The notes below the pieces were generated by a model. The model made no database searches, was not told the DNA's origin, and saw nothing but the letters and a program-made list of their open reading frames with translations. From NCBI GenBank assembly GCA_030706145.1, contig JAUZPB010000005.1, forward strand, positions 1-64,000: DNA of 64,000 nt. The letters run 5' to 3'. Made by a program: the position numbers and the translations under genes. Source of the stretch: Bacteroidota bacterium (GTDB lineage: Bacteria; Bacteroidota; Ignavibacteria; Ignavibacteriales; SURF-24). Positions within the stretch are counted from its first letter, which is position 1, and each line of letters begins with the position of its first letter. Below are positions 45,872 through 54,867 of the stretch, piece after piece.

Positions 45872-46219
45872 ATGGGAAAATATTTACTATTTGTACTGGG
45901 CACTTATTTCTTTGTTACTGGCATATGGCCCATTTTGAGTATTCGGACCTTTCAGCTGGTAACAGGACCTAAGACGGATATATAGCTTGTGAAGACTGTT
46001 GGCGCATTAGCCTCTTCTATAGGTGTAGGTCTTATAGTTGCAGCAATAAGAAATACTTTTGTGCCAGAAATTATTACATTTTCCTTATGTAGTGCTTTTG
46101 CATTTATGTCCATTGATATTTATTATGTAGTAAAGAGAGGAATAATCTCAGGCTATCTACTCGATGCTTTTGTTGAACTTGATTTTATATTTACCTGGAT
46201 TGCTATAATTATTTTTTGA
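45872..46219 (+). pseudogene. small membrane protein gene interrupted by an in-frame TAG
   Basis: From the ATG, 37 codons encode a hydrophobic segment and a conserved-looking turn ending GPKTDI, then a TAG (45983-45985), then the same frame continues for 78 codons as LVKTVGALASSIGVGLIVA and further membrane helices to a TGA. Replacing TAG by TGG would give GPKTDIWLVKTVG, a natural-looking join and a 116-residue protein with about four helices. Alternatively a 76-residue product could start at the GTG at 45989, but that has no ribosome site and would lack the first helix. Family not recognised with certainty. Nonsense mutation, assembly error or readthrough are all possible. Confidence 0.65.
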
Positions 46220-46258
46220 TGTGTTAACTGTTTGTTAAGAATTCCGAAGGAGAATATT

Positions 46259-46732
46259 ATGGATAATGAGGTTTTAAGAAAGGAACTAATCAATCTGTTA
46301 AAAGAAGAACAAGCCCACGTTGGAATCGAAAATGCAATTAGGGGCGTTAAACACAATCTGATAAATAAACGCCCTGAAAATGAAGGACATACTTTGTGGG
46401 AATTGTTTGAACATATGCGGATTACCCAGGAAGACATTCTCAGATATACACTTGATACTAGCTGGAAGTCGCCTTCCTGGCCAGATGAATATTGGCCAAA
46501 ACCAACAGATGAGGCTACACAGGAAAAATGGGATAAGTCTGTAAGAAGTTTTTATAGAGACTTTCAGGAGGTTATTAAGCTGGTAGAAAATAAAACAATT
46601 GATCTTACTAGCCAGATTCCTGGTGGCGAGGGAAGAACTTACCTCAGAGAGATTTTATTAATTGCCGATCATAATGCCTATCATTTAGCACAGATAATCC
46701 TTACTAGAAAACTTTTGGGGGATTGGAAGTAA
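46259..46732 (+). CDS. DinB-fold putative metal-dependent enzyme
   Basis: A 157-residue four-helix-bundle protein of the DinB/YfiT family. Likely metal ligands are His in LFEHMR and the pair in ADHNAYHLAQI. Relatives are thiol S-transferases or damage-inducible proteins; the function here is unknown. AAGGAGA lies five bases before the chosen ATG, which decides it over a TTG nine codons upstream. I saw no LexA-like palindrome in front of it. Confidence 0.82.
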   Translation: MDNEVLRKELINLLKEEQAHVGIENAIRGVKHNLINKRPENEGHTLWELFEHMRITQEDILRYTLDTSWKSPSWPDEYWPKPTDEATQEKWDKSVRSFYRDFQEVIKLVENKTIDLTSQIPGGEGRTYLREILLIADHNAYHLAQIILTRKLLGDWK

Positions 46733-46874
46733 TGTAGACATATAAGCATATTTTTTTGTTTTGATCAAGTACTTTGTTTTTGCCCTTTCAGCTTGAACAT
46801 TAATGGCTTAAATTCATGACGCGACAGACCGCATCGAAATTGTAAGGCCTGTTATTTTTTTAATAAGGGAAGGG

Positions 46875-48800
46875 ATGATATTTTTGAAAAAATTAATTTT
46901 ACTATTTTGTTTATCTTTATTTTTTTCTGCTAATCAGACATTTATATTTCCACAGGTAATTGCACAGGATTCACTTGCTCTTGTTAGTTTTTTTCATTTA
47001 TCAAATGGACAGTCGTGGAAAAATCATGATAATTGGCTTACTGCAGCCCCAGTCTCAAAATGGTATGGTGTCGTTGTTGAAAATAACAGAGTTGTTGGGC
47101 TTCAATTTGGTGCAGGTAATAATCTTCGCGATTCTATCCCGTCATCTATTGGGCAACTAACAGCTCTTGTTGAAATAAATTTGAATTATAACTTTGTAAC
47201 TTATATTCCTGAGGAAATTGGAAAATTATCTAAACTGAAAAATCTGTTTTTGAGAAGTAACCAAATAAAACAATTACCAGTCTCTCTGTCAGCTTTACAC
47301 GAATTAGAGAAAGTTGATATCTCAAAGAATCTAATTTTGGTACTTCCTGATTCTCTTGAAAAGTTAACTAAACTAAGTTTTCTGGATGCTAGTTATAATG
47401 ATTTGGTTTCACTTCCTGAGTCATTTGCAAGTCTCTTAAGGCTCTCATCACTTAATCTAAGCGGCAATAACTTTGTTGAGATTCCATTGGCAATTTCGAA
47501 GTTAAAAGCCTTAAAGGAACTTTATTTTAGTGATAATCCAATAAGAAATATTCCTGTTGAATTATTTACTCTGGATAGCCTTACAATTTTATACTTAAAT
47601 GGGAATATGATAAGCTCAATCCCAGGCGAAATAGAAAAATTAAAATTTATTAAAGACTTGCAGCTTAGTGGAAATCAGTTACGATCAGTTCCTGCAGAAT
47701 TGGGAAATCTTATTAGCCTTAATAATCTTGATCTGAGTTATAATTTAATTTCATCTTTCCCTGAAGAAATTGGCTATCTTAAGAATCTCAAAAGTCTGAA
47801 TGCTGTTTATAATAAGATTTTAGCACTTCCAAAATCTATTGGAAATTTAAGCAGTTTAGAAAAATTAAAACTTCAACATAATTATTTAGATTCATTGCCT
47901 GAAAATATTGTTGATCTAAAAGGACTTTCTGAACTTGACCTTGAGAGAAATTTCTTTTCTGATTCATTACCTGCTCAGATAGGTAAGCTGGAAAACCTTA
48001 ATATGATATCCTTAAGAGGGAATCAGCTCAAATATATAAAAAATGATTTGTTCTCAAGGCTTCTAAAATTAAAATGGGTTTTCCTTGAAAATAACTTCCT
48101 TGAGAATCTCCCTGATTTTTCGAATAATAAAATCCTGGCCGACCTTACTGTGCAGAGTAATAGGCTTACTTTCGAAGACCTGGAACCTGTAATGAAAAAG
48201 ACCAATCTTCATTTCTATTATTCACCTCAGGACAGTGTTGCAATAAAGGCTGATACTAATCTTAAGACAGATGCCTTTATAACTTTATATGTTAATGTTG
48301 GAGGTACCAAAAATAAATATAAGTGGATGAGAGAAGGTGTTGAGTTGCTTAATGCCGATTCACAGTATTTGCAGTTAAAGGCTTCCGACTCAGCTGCCTC
48401 TGGTAAGTATGTATGTAAAGTCCTAAATCAGGATGTACCAGATCTTGTCCTTTTTAGTAAAGAATATAGATTATATCCTACTAATATTATTAGTTCTGTC
48501 TCTGCCTCTTTGGAAACTCCAAAGCAATATTCACTTACACAGAATTTCCCTAATCCATTTAATCCCTCAACTGAAATACGATATGATATACCATCTGAAG
48601 TTCATGTATTATTAAAAATATTTTCTATTGACGGTAGGGAAGTTAGGACTCTTGTCAATGAAGTTCAAACGCCTGGTCATAAGGCTGTAGTGTGGGATGG
48701 AAAGAATAATCTTGAACAGCCTGTAAGTTCAGGAATTTATATTTACAAACTGCAATCTGGTAATTACAGCTTCAGTAGAAAAATGTTAATGATTAAATAA
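46875..48800 (+). CDS. secreted leucine-rich-repeat protein with type IX sorting domain
   Basis: A 641-residue exported protein. The signal peptide ends near VIA|QDSLAL (A30/Q31). Then comes a plant-type LRR cap (NGQSWKNHDNWL) and about 14 leucine-rich repeats of 23 residues (L-x-x-L-x-x-L-x-L-x-x-N-x-I-x-x-x-P-x-x-I-x-x), followed by an Ig-like domain (about 455-535) and a C-terminal domain starting YSLTQNFPNPFNPSTEIRY and ending SFSRKMLMIK. The last segment is the sorting signal read by the type IX secretion system, so the protein should be on the cell surface or released. The LRR surface is probably for binding. Confidence 0.85.
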   Translation: MIFLKKLILLFCLSLFFSANQTFIFPQVIAQDSLALVSFFHLSNGQSWKNHDNWLTAAPVSKWYGVVVENNRVVGLQFGAGNNLRDSIPSSIGQLTALVEINLNYNFVTYIPEEIGKLSKLKNLFLRSNQIKQLPVSLSALHELEKVDISKNLILVLPDSLEKLTKLSFLDASYNDLVSLPESFASLLRLSSLNLSGNNFVEIPLAISKLKALKELYFSDNPIRNIPVELFTLDSLTILYLNGNMISSIPGEIEKLKFIKDLQLSGNQLRSVPAELGNLISLNNLDLSYNLISSFPEEIGYLKNLKSLNAVYNKILALPKSIGNLSSLEKLKLQHNYLDSLPENIVDLKGLSELDLERNFFSDSLPAQIGKLENLNMISLRGNQLKYIKNDLFSRLLKLKWVFLENNFLENLPDFSNNKILADLTVQSNRLTFEDLEPVMKKTNLHFYYSPQDSVAIKADTNLKTDAFITLYVNVGGTKNKYKWMREGVELLNADSQYLQLKASDSAASGKYVCKVLNQDVPDLVLFSKEYRLYPTNIISSVSASLETPKQYSLTQNFPNPFNPSTEIRYDIPSEVHVLLKIFSIDGREVRTLVNEVQTPGHKAVVWDGKNNLEQPVSSGIYIYKLQSGNYSFSRKMLMIK

Positions 48801-48932
48801 CTGCTCCTATAAGTATACATTTTATTAAAACGGGGCTTTCTTATAAATCTATCTTGATAAAAAATTATTACAACAAGTACCGCTTTGAATCACCAGCTCT
48901 TGTTAATAATATTTTTACCAAGTATTTCTTAT

Positions 48933-48951
48933 AAAAAAGCTCCGCTTTTTT
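48933..48951. terminator. bidirectional terminator between the LRR gene and dacB
   Basis: AAAAAAGC-TCC-GCTTTTTT, followed by further T residues; the same hairpin read leftward begins with a run of A and ends in six T. It sits between two convergent genes. Confidence 0.6.
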
Positions 48952-48968
48952 TTTATTCATATTTTTTT

Positions 48969-50384
48969 CTATTCATATTCAGAAAGGATCTGGCATATAT
49001 CATTTTGAATCTTTACTGCTCTGGAGGAACTTCCTGCATAGTTCTGAAACATTAAGGAAAAGGCTAGAAGATGACCACTTTTTGATTTTGCATATCCAGA
49101 CAGGCAGCTTACTCCACTGATAGTTCCTGTTTTGGCATGAACATTACTGAAAGCATTACCACTTTTCATCCGTTCTCTTAAGGTTCCATCTACACCTGCT
49201 ACAGGAAAAGAGTTATACAGGATGTTAAATAATTCAGGTCTATTCTGATATATAAATCTTAAAACGTTTAGCAGAAGATGAGCATTTATTAGATTATAAT
49301 GCGAAACTCCAGAACCATCTACAATTCTGTAGGATTTATAATCAAGACCAGAAAGTGTAATTAAAGAATCTACAATCTTTATTCCATTATCAGCATTTGC
49401 TGGTCTGCCAAAATATTTTACTGAAAGTGCTCTTAAGACCATCTCTGCACTTAAATTGTCGCTGTTTTTATTCAGCCCCATAATAACATTACTATATGGC
49501 CTTTTAAAAGTATAAAGCCTTGTCGTATCGGTCGGAACAGAGGAAATTTTCAATTTCCCATGAAAGCTTATTTTATTTTCCCTTAACTTTTCCGTAAAAA
49601 GTGTAAGAAAGTATTGTGCTGGATTATAAACATTCATCTGAATTGCCTCTGGCTCAGAACCAGAATAAAAGTTGCCTTTTGCAACTATGGCATTTCTTCG
49701 ACTTATCCAGTTTCTCTGCATATCAAAACTTGAAAGACTTTTATCTGAAACAGTAACAGAATGATTTATTATTTTGAAAAATTTGCTCTCTGGAATAGTC
49801 TTTACTTTTGCTTTCTTGCCATTTTCCCCAGGTTCTGCAATTGTAATGACAGAATTTTTATTTATATTTAGTGCCGATAGGTAAGGCGCATCTGTCGAGG
49901 GATCATCATCCCACATCCATCCTTTCCCCCAAAATAAAGAGTCTGTAAAGCTTAGATCTGCATAAATATTCCCTGTTATCTTTTTTATGCCTTGCCTCTT
50001 TAAACTAAGTATTAAGGAATCAAGATCTCCTGTAGTAAAATCTGGATCTCCACCTCCTAAAATATATAAGCTGCCTTTAAGCGTAGATCGTCTTATCTGT
50101 CCAGTATGAAACAGTGCCGTCTCAAAGTTATAATCTGGACCGAGGAAATACAATCCTGCCGAAGTAGTCAATATTTTCATATTCGAAGCAGGATGAAGCA
50201 GTAGCTCAGAGTTCTTTTCAAATAATGTTTCCTTTTTACTCAGATCATAGACCTCAATAGCAGCCATTGAAGATTTGAAGAGACTATCTTCCAATAAAAT
50301 GGAAATTTGATCTTTGATTTTGTTCTGAGCAAATAGATTAAGGGAAAAAATTGTGATAAAGAGAAGGTTAAGTAGGTTTTTCAT
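48969..50384 (-). CDS. dacB: D-alanyl-D-alanine carboxypeptidase/endopeptidase (PBP4 type, S13)
   Basis: A 471-residue exported penicillin-binding protein. After a signal peptide cut at FA|QNKIK (A19/Q20) it carries the three active-site motifs S67-N-M-K70 in HPASNMKIL, SDN in KNSDNLSAEM, and KTG in HAKTGTISG. It trims peptidoglycan cross-links in the periplasm. Length and domain order match S13-family enzymes. It is the last gene of a leftward series. Confidence 0.94.
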   Translation of the reverse strand: MKNLLNLLFITIFSLNLFAQNKIKDQISILLEDSLFKSSMAAIEVYDLSKKETLFEKNSELLLHPASNMKILTTSAGLYFLGPDYNFETALFHTGQIRRSTLKGSLYILGGGDPDFTTGDLDSLILSLKRQGIKKITGNIYADLSFTDSLFWGKGWMWDDDPSTDAPYLSALNINKNSVITIAEPGENGKKAKVKTIPESKFFKIINHSVTVSDKSLSSFDMQRNWISRRNAIVAKGNFYSGSEPEAIQMNVYNPAQYFLTLFTEKLRENKISFHGKLKISSVPTDTTRLYTFKRPYSNVIMGLNKNSDNLSAEMVLRALSVKYFGRPANADNGIKIVDSLITLSGLDYKSYRIVDGSGVSHYNLINAHLLLNVLRFIYQNRPELFNILYNSFPVAGVDGTLRERMKSGNAFSNVHAKTGTISGVSCLSGYAKSKSGHLLAFSLMFQNYAGSSSRAVKIQNDICQILSEYE

Positions 50385-50470
50385 AATAATTTTCTAAGAC
50401 TTGGATTTTATGTGTGGAATGACTTTTTAAAGAAAAATCGGAATTAGTCTATTTTTATTTCCATTTTTTC

Positions 50471-50511
50471 GTACCATTGCAGAATGCTTTATCTTTGTTC
50501 TGCAATGGTAC
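50471..50511. repeat. perfect 14-bp inverted repeat downstream of the TatD-radical SAM gene
   Basis: GTACCATTGCAGAA (50471-50484) and TTCTGCAATGGTAC (50498-50511) pair perfectly around a 13-base loop. Neither direction is followed by a T run, so it is not a classical terminator. It could protect the 3' end of the leftward transcript or be a protein-binding site for dacB. Confidence 0.75.
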
Positions 50512-50537
50512 CTTAAAATAGTTTATCATCAAAACTA

Positions 50538-51908
50538 CTAAAAATATGGCCTTGTCCTAAAGGAAACTCCAAGTTCGTTTTCTACAAATTGTTTTGCTTT
50601 TTCTGTATCAATTGAGCTCATTCCAACCACAGTCATAACAACGTTTGTATACTGCTTTGCTTTTCTTGCAAAATCAAGCATTTCTGCATGAAGTTTTGGA
50701 TCTACTCTCATTAGTTTTGCATATTGTTCAGGATCGAATGAATTTAGACTTATTGATACTGTATCAATCAAATTCTTGAACTCTGGAGTAATATCACGTT
50801 TATTTATGAAATTACCATGACCGTTAGTGTTCATTCTTGTTTTGCCACCATTATTCTTAACATAATTGGCAACTTCTTTTACTATATCCCACCTAATTGT
50901 GGGCTCTCCATATCCGCAAAAGACAACTTCACTATACTGCTTTGGATCTCCAATTTCTTTGATATATGTTGTAGCAGGCGGCTCCTCGGATTTTGACATT
51001 TTAAGGTTATATCCCTTTATTACTGCATCACCTTTGCGGTCACAGAAAGTACAATCGGCATCACATCTGTTTGTTGTATTAATATATAATGCGTTTCCTA
51101 TTTTATAGGTATAGCTAATCCCATTTTTTGAGCCTATTCCAAACAGTTTAAATGCGTTATATGAAGTTGAATTAGCAACTGTTTCTATTGGGAGATTCTG
51201 AATCTCAGAGATCTTTTCTGCAACAAGTCTGATATATGATGGTTCGTTTCTTTTTCCCCTGTAAGGTATAGGGGTCATGTATGGGGAATCTGTCTCAAGA
51301 AGAAGGTCTTCAGTCTGTATATTCTTCAGAATATTGCGCAGATTATCTGATTTTTGGAAAGTTATATTTCCTGTAAAAGAGATCATATGTCCAAGCTCAA
51401 CTAATTCTTTTGCATCTGCAAGTGACCCGGAAAAGCAATGCATCTGGCCCTTAAGACAGGTGCCTTTATATGTCCTTAATATCCTCATTATATCTTCATC
51501 AGCTTCCCGGTTGTGTATGATTATTGGCAGGTTTAATTTTAATGCTAAAATAATCTGACTGTCAAGGGCATCTATCTGTTTTTCTTTTGGCGAAAAATCA
51601 TAATAATAATCAAGTCCAATTTCGCCTATGGCTACAACTTTTGGGTGCTTTGCCAATTCTTCAATATTATCTAGAAGTGAATCATTCCACTCTTTTGTAT
51701 CTTGTGGATGAATTCCGACAGCAGCATATATAAAATCATACTTCTCAGCTAGCTCGACTGCCCGCGCAGAACTTGCTAGATCTGTTCCAGGAACTAGTAT
51801 ATAATCTACTCCGGCTTCCTTTGAACGGCTAAGAACTTCATCAATATCCCCATTAAAATTGGGATAAAACAGGTGGGCGTGTGTATCTACAAACATTTTA
51901 TTTATCAT
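50538..51908 (-). CDS. TatD-family nuclease fused to a radical SAM domain
   Basis: A 456-residue two-domain protein. Residues about 5-258 form a complete TatD metal-dependent hydrolase: H10xH12 in DTHAHLF, E96 in GEIGLDYYYD, H132 in IIHNREAD, H157 in MHCFSGS and D207 in ETDSPYMTP. Residues about 265-456 form a radical SAM domain with the iron-sulphur cluster motif C282-x3-C286-x2-C289 in NRCDADCTFCDR and CGYGEPTIRW. Both halves keep their catalytic residues. Radical SAM proteins linked to TatD genes are known as separate neighbours; here they are one chain. The product of the radical SAM half is unknown. The start could also be Met5. Confidence 0.9.
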   Translation of the reverse strand: MINKMFVDTHAHLFYPNFNGDIDEVLSRSKEAGVDYILVPGTDLASSARAVELAEKYDFIYAAVGIHPQDTKEWNDSLLDNIEELAKHPKVVAIGEIGLDYYYDFSPKEKQIDALDSQIILALKLNLPIIIHNREADEDIMRILRTYKGTCLKGQMHCFSGSLADAKELVELGHMISFTGNITFQKSDNLRNILKNIQTEDLLLETDSPYMTPIPYRGKRNEPSYIRLVAEKISEIQNLPIETVANSTSYNAFKLFGIGSKNGISYTYKIGNALYINTTNRCDADCTFCDRKGDAVIKGYNLKMSKSEEPPATTYIKEIGDPKQYSEVVFCGYGEPTIRWDIVKEVANYVKNNGGKTRMNTNGHGNFINKRDITPEFKNLIDTVSISLNSFDPEQYAKLMRVDPKLHAEMLDFARKAKQYTNVVMTVVGMSSIDTEKAKQFVENELGVSFRTRPYF

Positions 51909-51985
51909 TAATTGTTAAAAACATCTACAAAAATAAAGATTTCTTTGGAAACAAAGGTATGTAAAAATAAATAAATAGTAGATGA

Positions 51986-54151
51986 TTAAAAGGTAAATTC
52001 TAAGCTGACTGAATAATTCCTAATAGGTGAAAGATTTCCTATTATTTCTATATAATTATAATTTAAAGCATTGTTAATATTTGCAATGATTCTTCCCGGG
52101 AGTCCCAAATCAATTAAACTATAGGAAGCATTTATATCCAGAACGTAAACTGCAACTCTTTTATCCCCATCCTTTACAAGCCCAAGATCGACTAATTCAT
52201 TATCTAGCCTTTCGATTTTACTCCATGTCCTGAAATCTAGTCCCAATTCTAGTGGGGATATTGTATAACTTAGTCCTGAATAAAGAAGGTGCCTTGGCCT
52301 GTATTTTAGTGGCTCATGTTTTTCAATATCACGTGCCCATAGATACGTATAATCGCTATGAAATGTGAGAACCTCAGGTATTAAGCTAATGTTTAATCCT
52401 GTTTCTATACCTTGTATACGCGCTCGTGTAACGTTACCAAAGAAAACTTGTCCGTCTTTTGTGTCGACTTCCGGCTCAATAAAGTCATAATATTCATTCT
52501 GAAACATAGCTAGGTCCAGATTGAAGAGATTCCCAAAGCTCTGGTTTATTCCTGCCTCTAAAGATAAGTTGCTCTCGGCTTTTAGTGCTGGATTGGATTT
52601 GATTTTTATGCCTGCTGCAGTTGTACTTGTGAATGTTTCTGCTAGCGTAGGTGCTCTGAAGCCTCTTCCTGCTGAAGCTCTTATTATTGTTGAAGAAGTT
52701 AATTTATAATTTATTCCGAATTTTGGGGAAACTGAACTCTCACCATTCAAAGTCTCGCGCTTCGAGTAATCATATCTTCCTCCCAAAGTTAATGTTAGAG
52801 GAAAATTAAACTTATATTCTCCCTGCAAATATATCCCTGAAGCAAATGACTTCGGATTACTAAAAAGGTTCGACCTGACTTTTCCGAAACTTGTTTCTAT
52901 CCCTGAAATAAGAAGGAGATTATCATTAGACTTATAATTTACCTGCAACTCTCCCCTTAATAGCCCTGCCTTTGAAGTGTCTTTGCTTGATGTCTCATCC
53001 CTCCATCCTGTGTAGTAATAACTTGTCCTTAGATTGTAGGATAAAGCAGAATTAAATTTATTCCTGTAAATAAGTCCAAACATATATCTTCCCGATATAA
53101 CTCTTTGCCCCTGATCGGCATCTCTTGGCTGAAGCACATGCTGAGAATCCTTCCAATAAACAAAATTTCCACGCGTTTGATTCATTGAGTTTGCTAGAAA
53201 TGTAAGAGAAGAATTATCAGTAAAATCAAAATTTGCTTTTATATATCCTAAAAACCTCTTAAAATAATCATCTTGCCTGTAACCTGAATTTTCATTCCTG
53301 CTAAACGATAAAGTAAAACCAAACCGCCCAATTTTGTTTGTATGTGTTAACGTAAAAATATTAAAAGGACGCCTTTGTCCAGACCAATCCCAAACAGAAT
53401 ATGAAGGCTTGTCATAAATTCCATATGAGCCTCTTAAATATGTAAATGCCTTGTTGGAAATATTTCTTGTTATGACGTTAATTACTCCTCCAATGGCTGT
53501 CGAGCCATAAAGCGAGCTTGCAGCGCCTTTGATTATTTCAACACGGTCAATTTCAGTAACGGGAATAATTTCCCAGATTATTTCTCCTGTATCTCCACTA
53601 TAAATTGGAATGCCATCTATGGCAACAAGAACTCGGGTACCTGCCCCTCTGCTGTAACCACTTGAACCTCTGATTGAAACCTGATCCAAATTCATCATTA
53701 TTCCTGGTGCATAACGTAATGCATAATCGAGACTTGAAACGTTTCTTTCTGATAATTCATTTGAATTAATTACAGAAGCACTCACTGGAAGCTCTGTGAT
53801 CTGCTGCTCATATTTGCTTGCAGTAACAACAACCTGCTTTGATTGTATACTCATCTCTTCTAGCTTAAAATCAACTTTTACAGGGTTATCATTTATTCTT
53901 ACATCGCTGCGAACAAGTTTTTTGTAACCTATCATAGATACTGATATTTCATATGTCCCATTAGGAATACTTACAATCTGGTATATACCTTTCTCATTAG
54001 TTGAAGCACCAAAACCTGTGTTTCCCAGTATTATATTTGCACCTACAAGTGGATTCCCTTGATAATCTGTTACAGTACCATAAATAATTCCATTTTGCGC
54101 AAAACTACTTTTTAAGCTGACTGTTATAAGAATAATGATTAAATATTTCAT
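51986..54151 (-). CDS. TonB-dependent outer-membrane receptor
   Basis: A 721-residue outer-membrane receptor. The signal peptide is cut at SSFA|QNGI (A18/Q19). A carboxypeptidase-regulatory-like domain (about 20-100, GTVTDYQGNPLVGANIIL) precedes the plug (VVVTASKYEQQITELPVSASV, IRGSSGYSRGAGTRVLVAIDGIP-type segment, GAASSLYGSTAIGGVINVITR) and the barrel, ending SLEFTF. BtuB/CirA-like in length. The substrate could be a vitamin, metal complex or peptide. A lipoprotein gene lies 60 bases upstream in the same direction and is probably its partner. Confidence 0.93.
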   Translation of the reverse strand: MKYLIIILITVSLKSSFAQNGIIYGTVTDYQGNPLVGANIILGNTGFGASTNEKGIYQIVSIPNGTYEISVSMIGYKKLVRSDVRINDNPVKVDFKLEEMSIQSKQVVVTASKYEQQITELPVSASVINSNELSERNVSSLDYALRYAPGIMMNLDQVSIRGSSGYSRGAGTRVLVAIDGIPIYSGDTGEIIWEIIPVTEIDRVEIIKGAASSLYGSTAIGGVINVITRNISNKAFTYLRGSYGIYDKPSYSVWDWSGQRRPFNIFTLTHTNKIGRFGFTLSFSRNENSGYRQDDYFKRFLGYIKANFDFTDNSSLTFLANSMNQTRGNFVYWKDSQHVLQPRDADQGQRVISGRYMFGLIYRNKFNSALSYNLRTSYYYTGWRDETSSKDTSKAGLLRGELQVNYKSNDNLLLISGIETSFGKVRSNLFSNPKSFASGIYLQGEYKFNFPLTLTLGGRYDYSKRETLNGESSVSPKFGINYKLTSSTIIRASAGRGFRAPTLAETFTSTTAAGIKIKSNPALKAESNLSLEAGINQSFGNLFNLDLAMFQNEYYDFIEPEVDTKDGQVFFGNVTRARIQGIETGLNISLIPEVLTFHSDYTYLWARDIEKHEPLKYRPRHLLYSGLSYTISPLELGLDFRTWSKIERLDNELVDLGLVKDGDKRVAVYVLDINASYSLIDLGLPGRIIANINNALNYNYIEIIGNLSPIRNYSVSLEFTF

Positions 54152-54211
54152 TTTTTATTACTTTGTTTTTAGTTGTTTTCTTTTTCCTTTCCAATAAAAC
54201 TGATAACCTCT

Positions 54212-54721
54212 CTAAAAGGGAGGCTGGGAGGGAGGATCATTGAAATCACAAGTAATATTAATATCTGGTATGAAAGTATTCTCCGGAATATTTAACGTAC
54301 CTGGCTTTGTTGTATCATTGTTTATATAGTATACTCCTATTATGTACCAATCTTTTCTTTCAAGCGAGAGCGCTGGAGTCTTTGATTGTGCTACTGCCAG
54401 ATAAGCATAGTCACCATTTTTGATTGGAACTATGGGATTTATTAAGGATGAATATACTATCTGTCGAGTGCCATATGGAATGCTGTCACTGACAAAAGCC
54501 AAATTAAGTATGTTGAAGTCTTTTGAGGAAAGCAGGGGAGTCCTAAATGCAACAATGTGGGTCCTGGTTACCCCTTGAGGCCAGTTGCCCTTAAAAATGA
54601 TGCTGCCTCCAAATCCGGCTTCTTTGGGAAGAGCTTCAGGTTCAGGCGTTATGCCTTTATCACATCCATTAAGAAAAGCAATAAAACATGTGAGCGCAAA
54701 GATTATCACATATCTTTTCAC
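54212..54721 (-). CDS. lipoprotein of unknown function, partner of the TonB receptor
   Basis: A 169-residue predicted lipoprotein with lipobox LNGC (Cys20) followed by DKGITPEPE. The mature part is beta-rich and begins FGGSIIFKGNWPQGVTRTHIVAF, resembling a small beta-sandwich; a Pro-rich tail (PPSQPPF) ends it. I do not recognise a family. Its position directly upstream of the receptor, same strand, suggests a surface or periplasmic accessory subunit for the same ligand. Confidence 0.7.
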   Translation of the reverse strand: MKRYVIIFALTCFIAFLNGCDKGITPEPEALPKEAGFGGSIIFKGNWPQGVTRTHIVAFRTPLLSSKDFNILNLAFVSDSIPYGTRQIVYSSLINPIVPIKNGDYAYLAVAQSKTPALSLERKDWYIIGVYYINNDTTKPGTLNIPENTFIPDINITCDFNDPPSQPPF

Positions 54722-54867
54722 AATACTTCTTTCTAGAAAATAGATTAATATTGATCGTCACTCTTAAAAAAGAAACTAGTAATTGTTTTAACCAAACTGT
54801 ACTAAGATCAAAAAGTATGTAAGTATAAAAAAGTGAGTAAATAGAAGGATTATAACAATGCCAAAAA

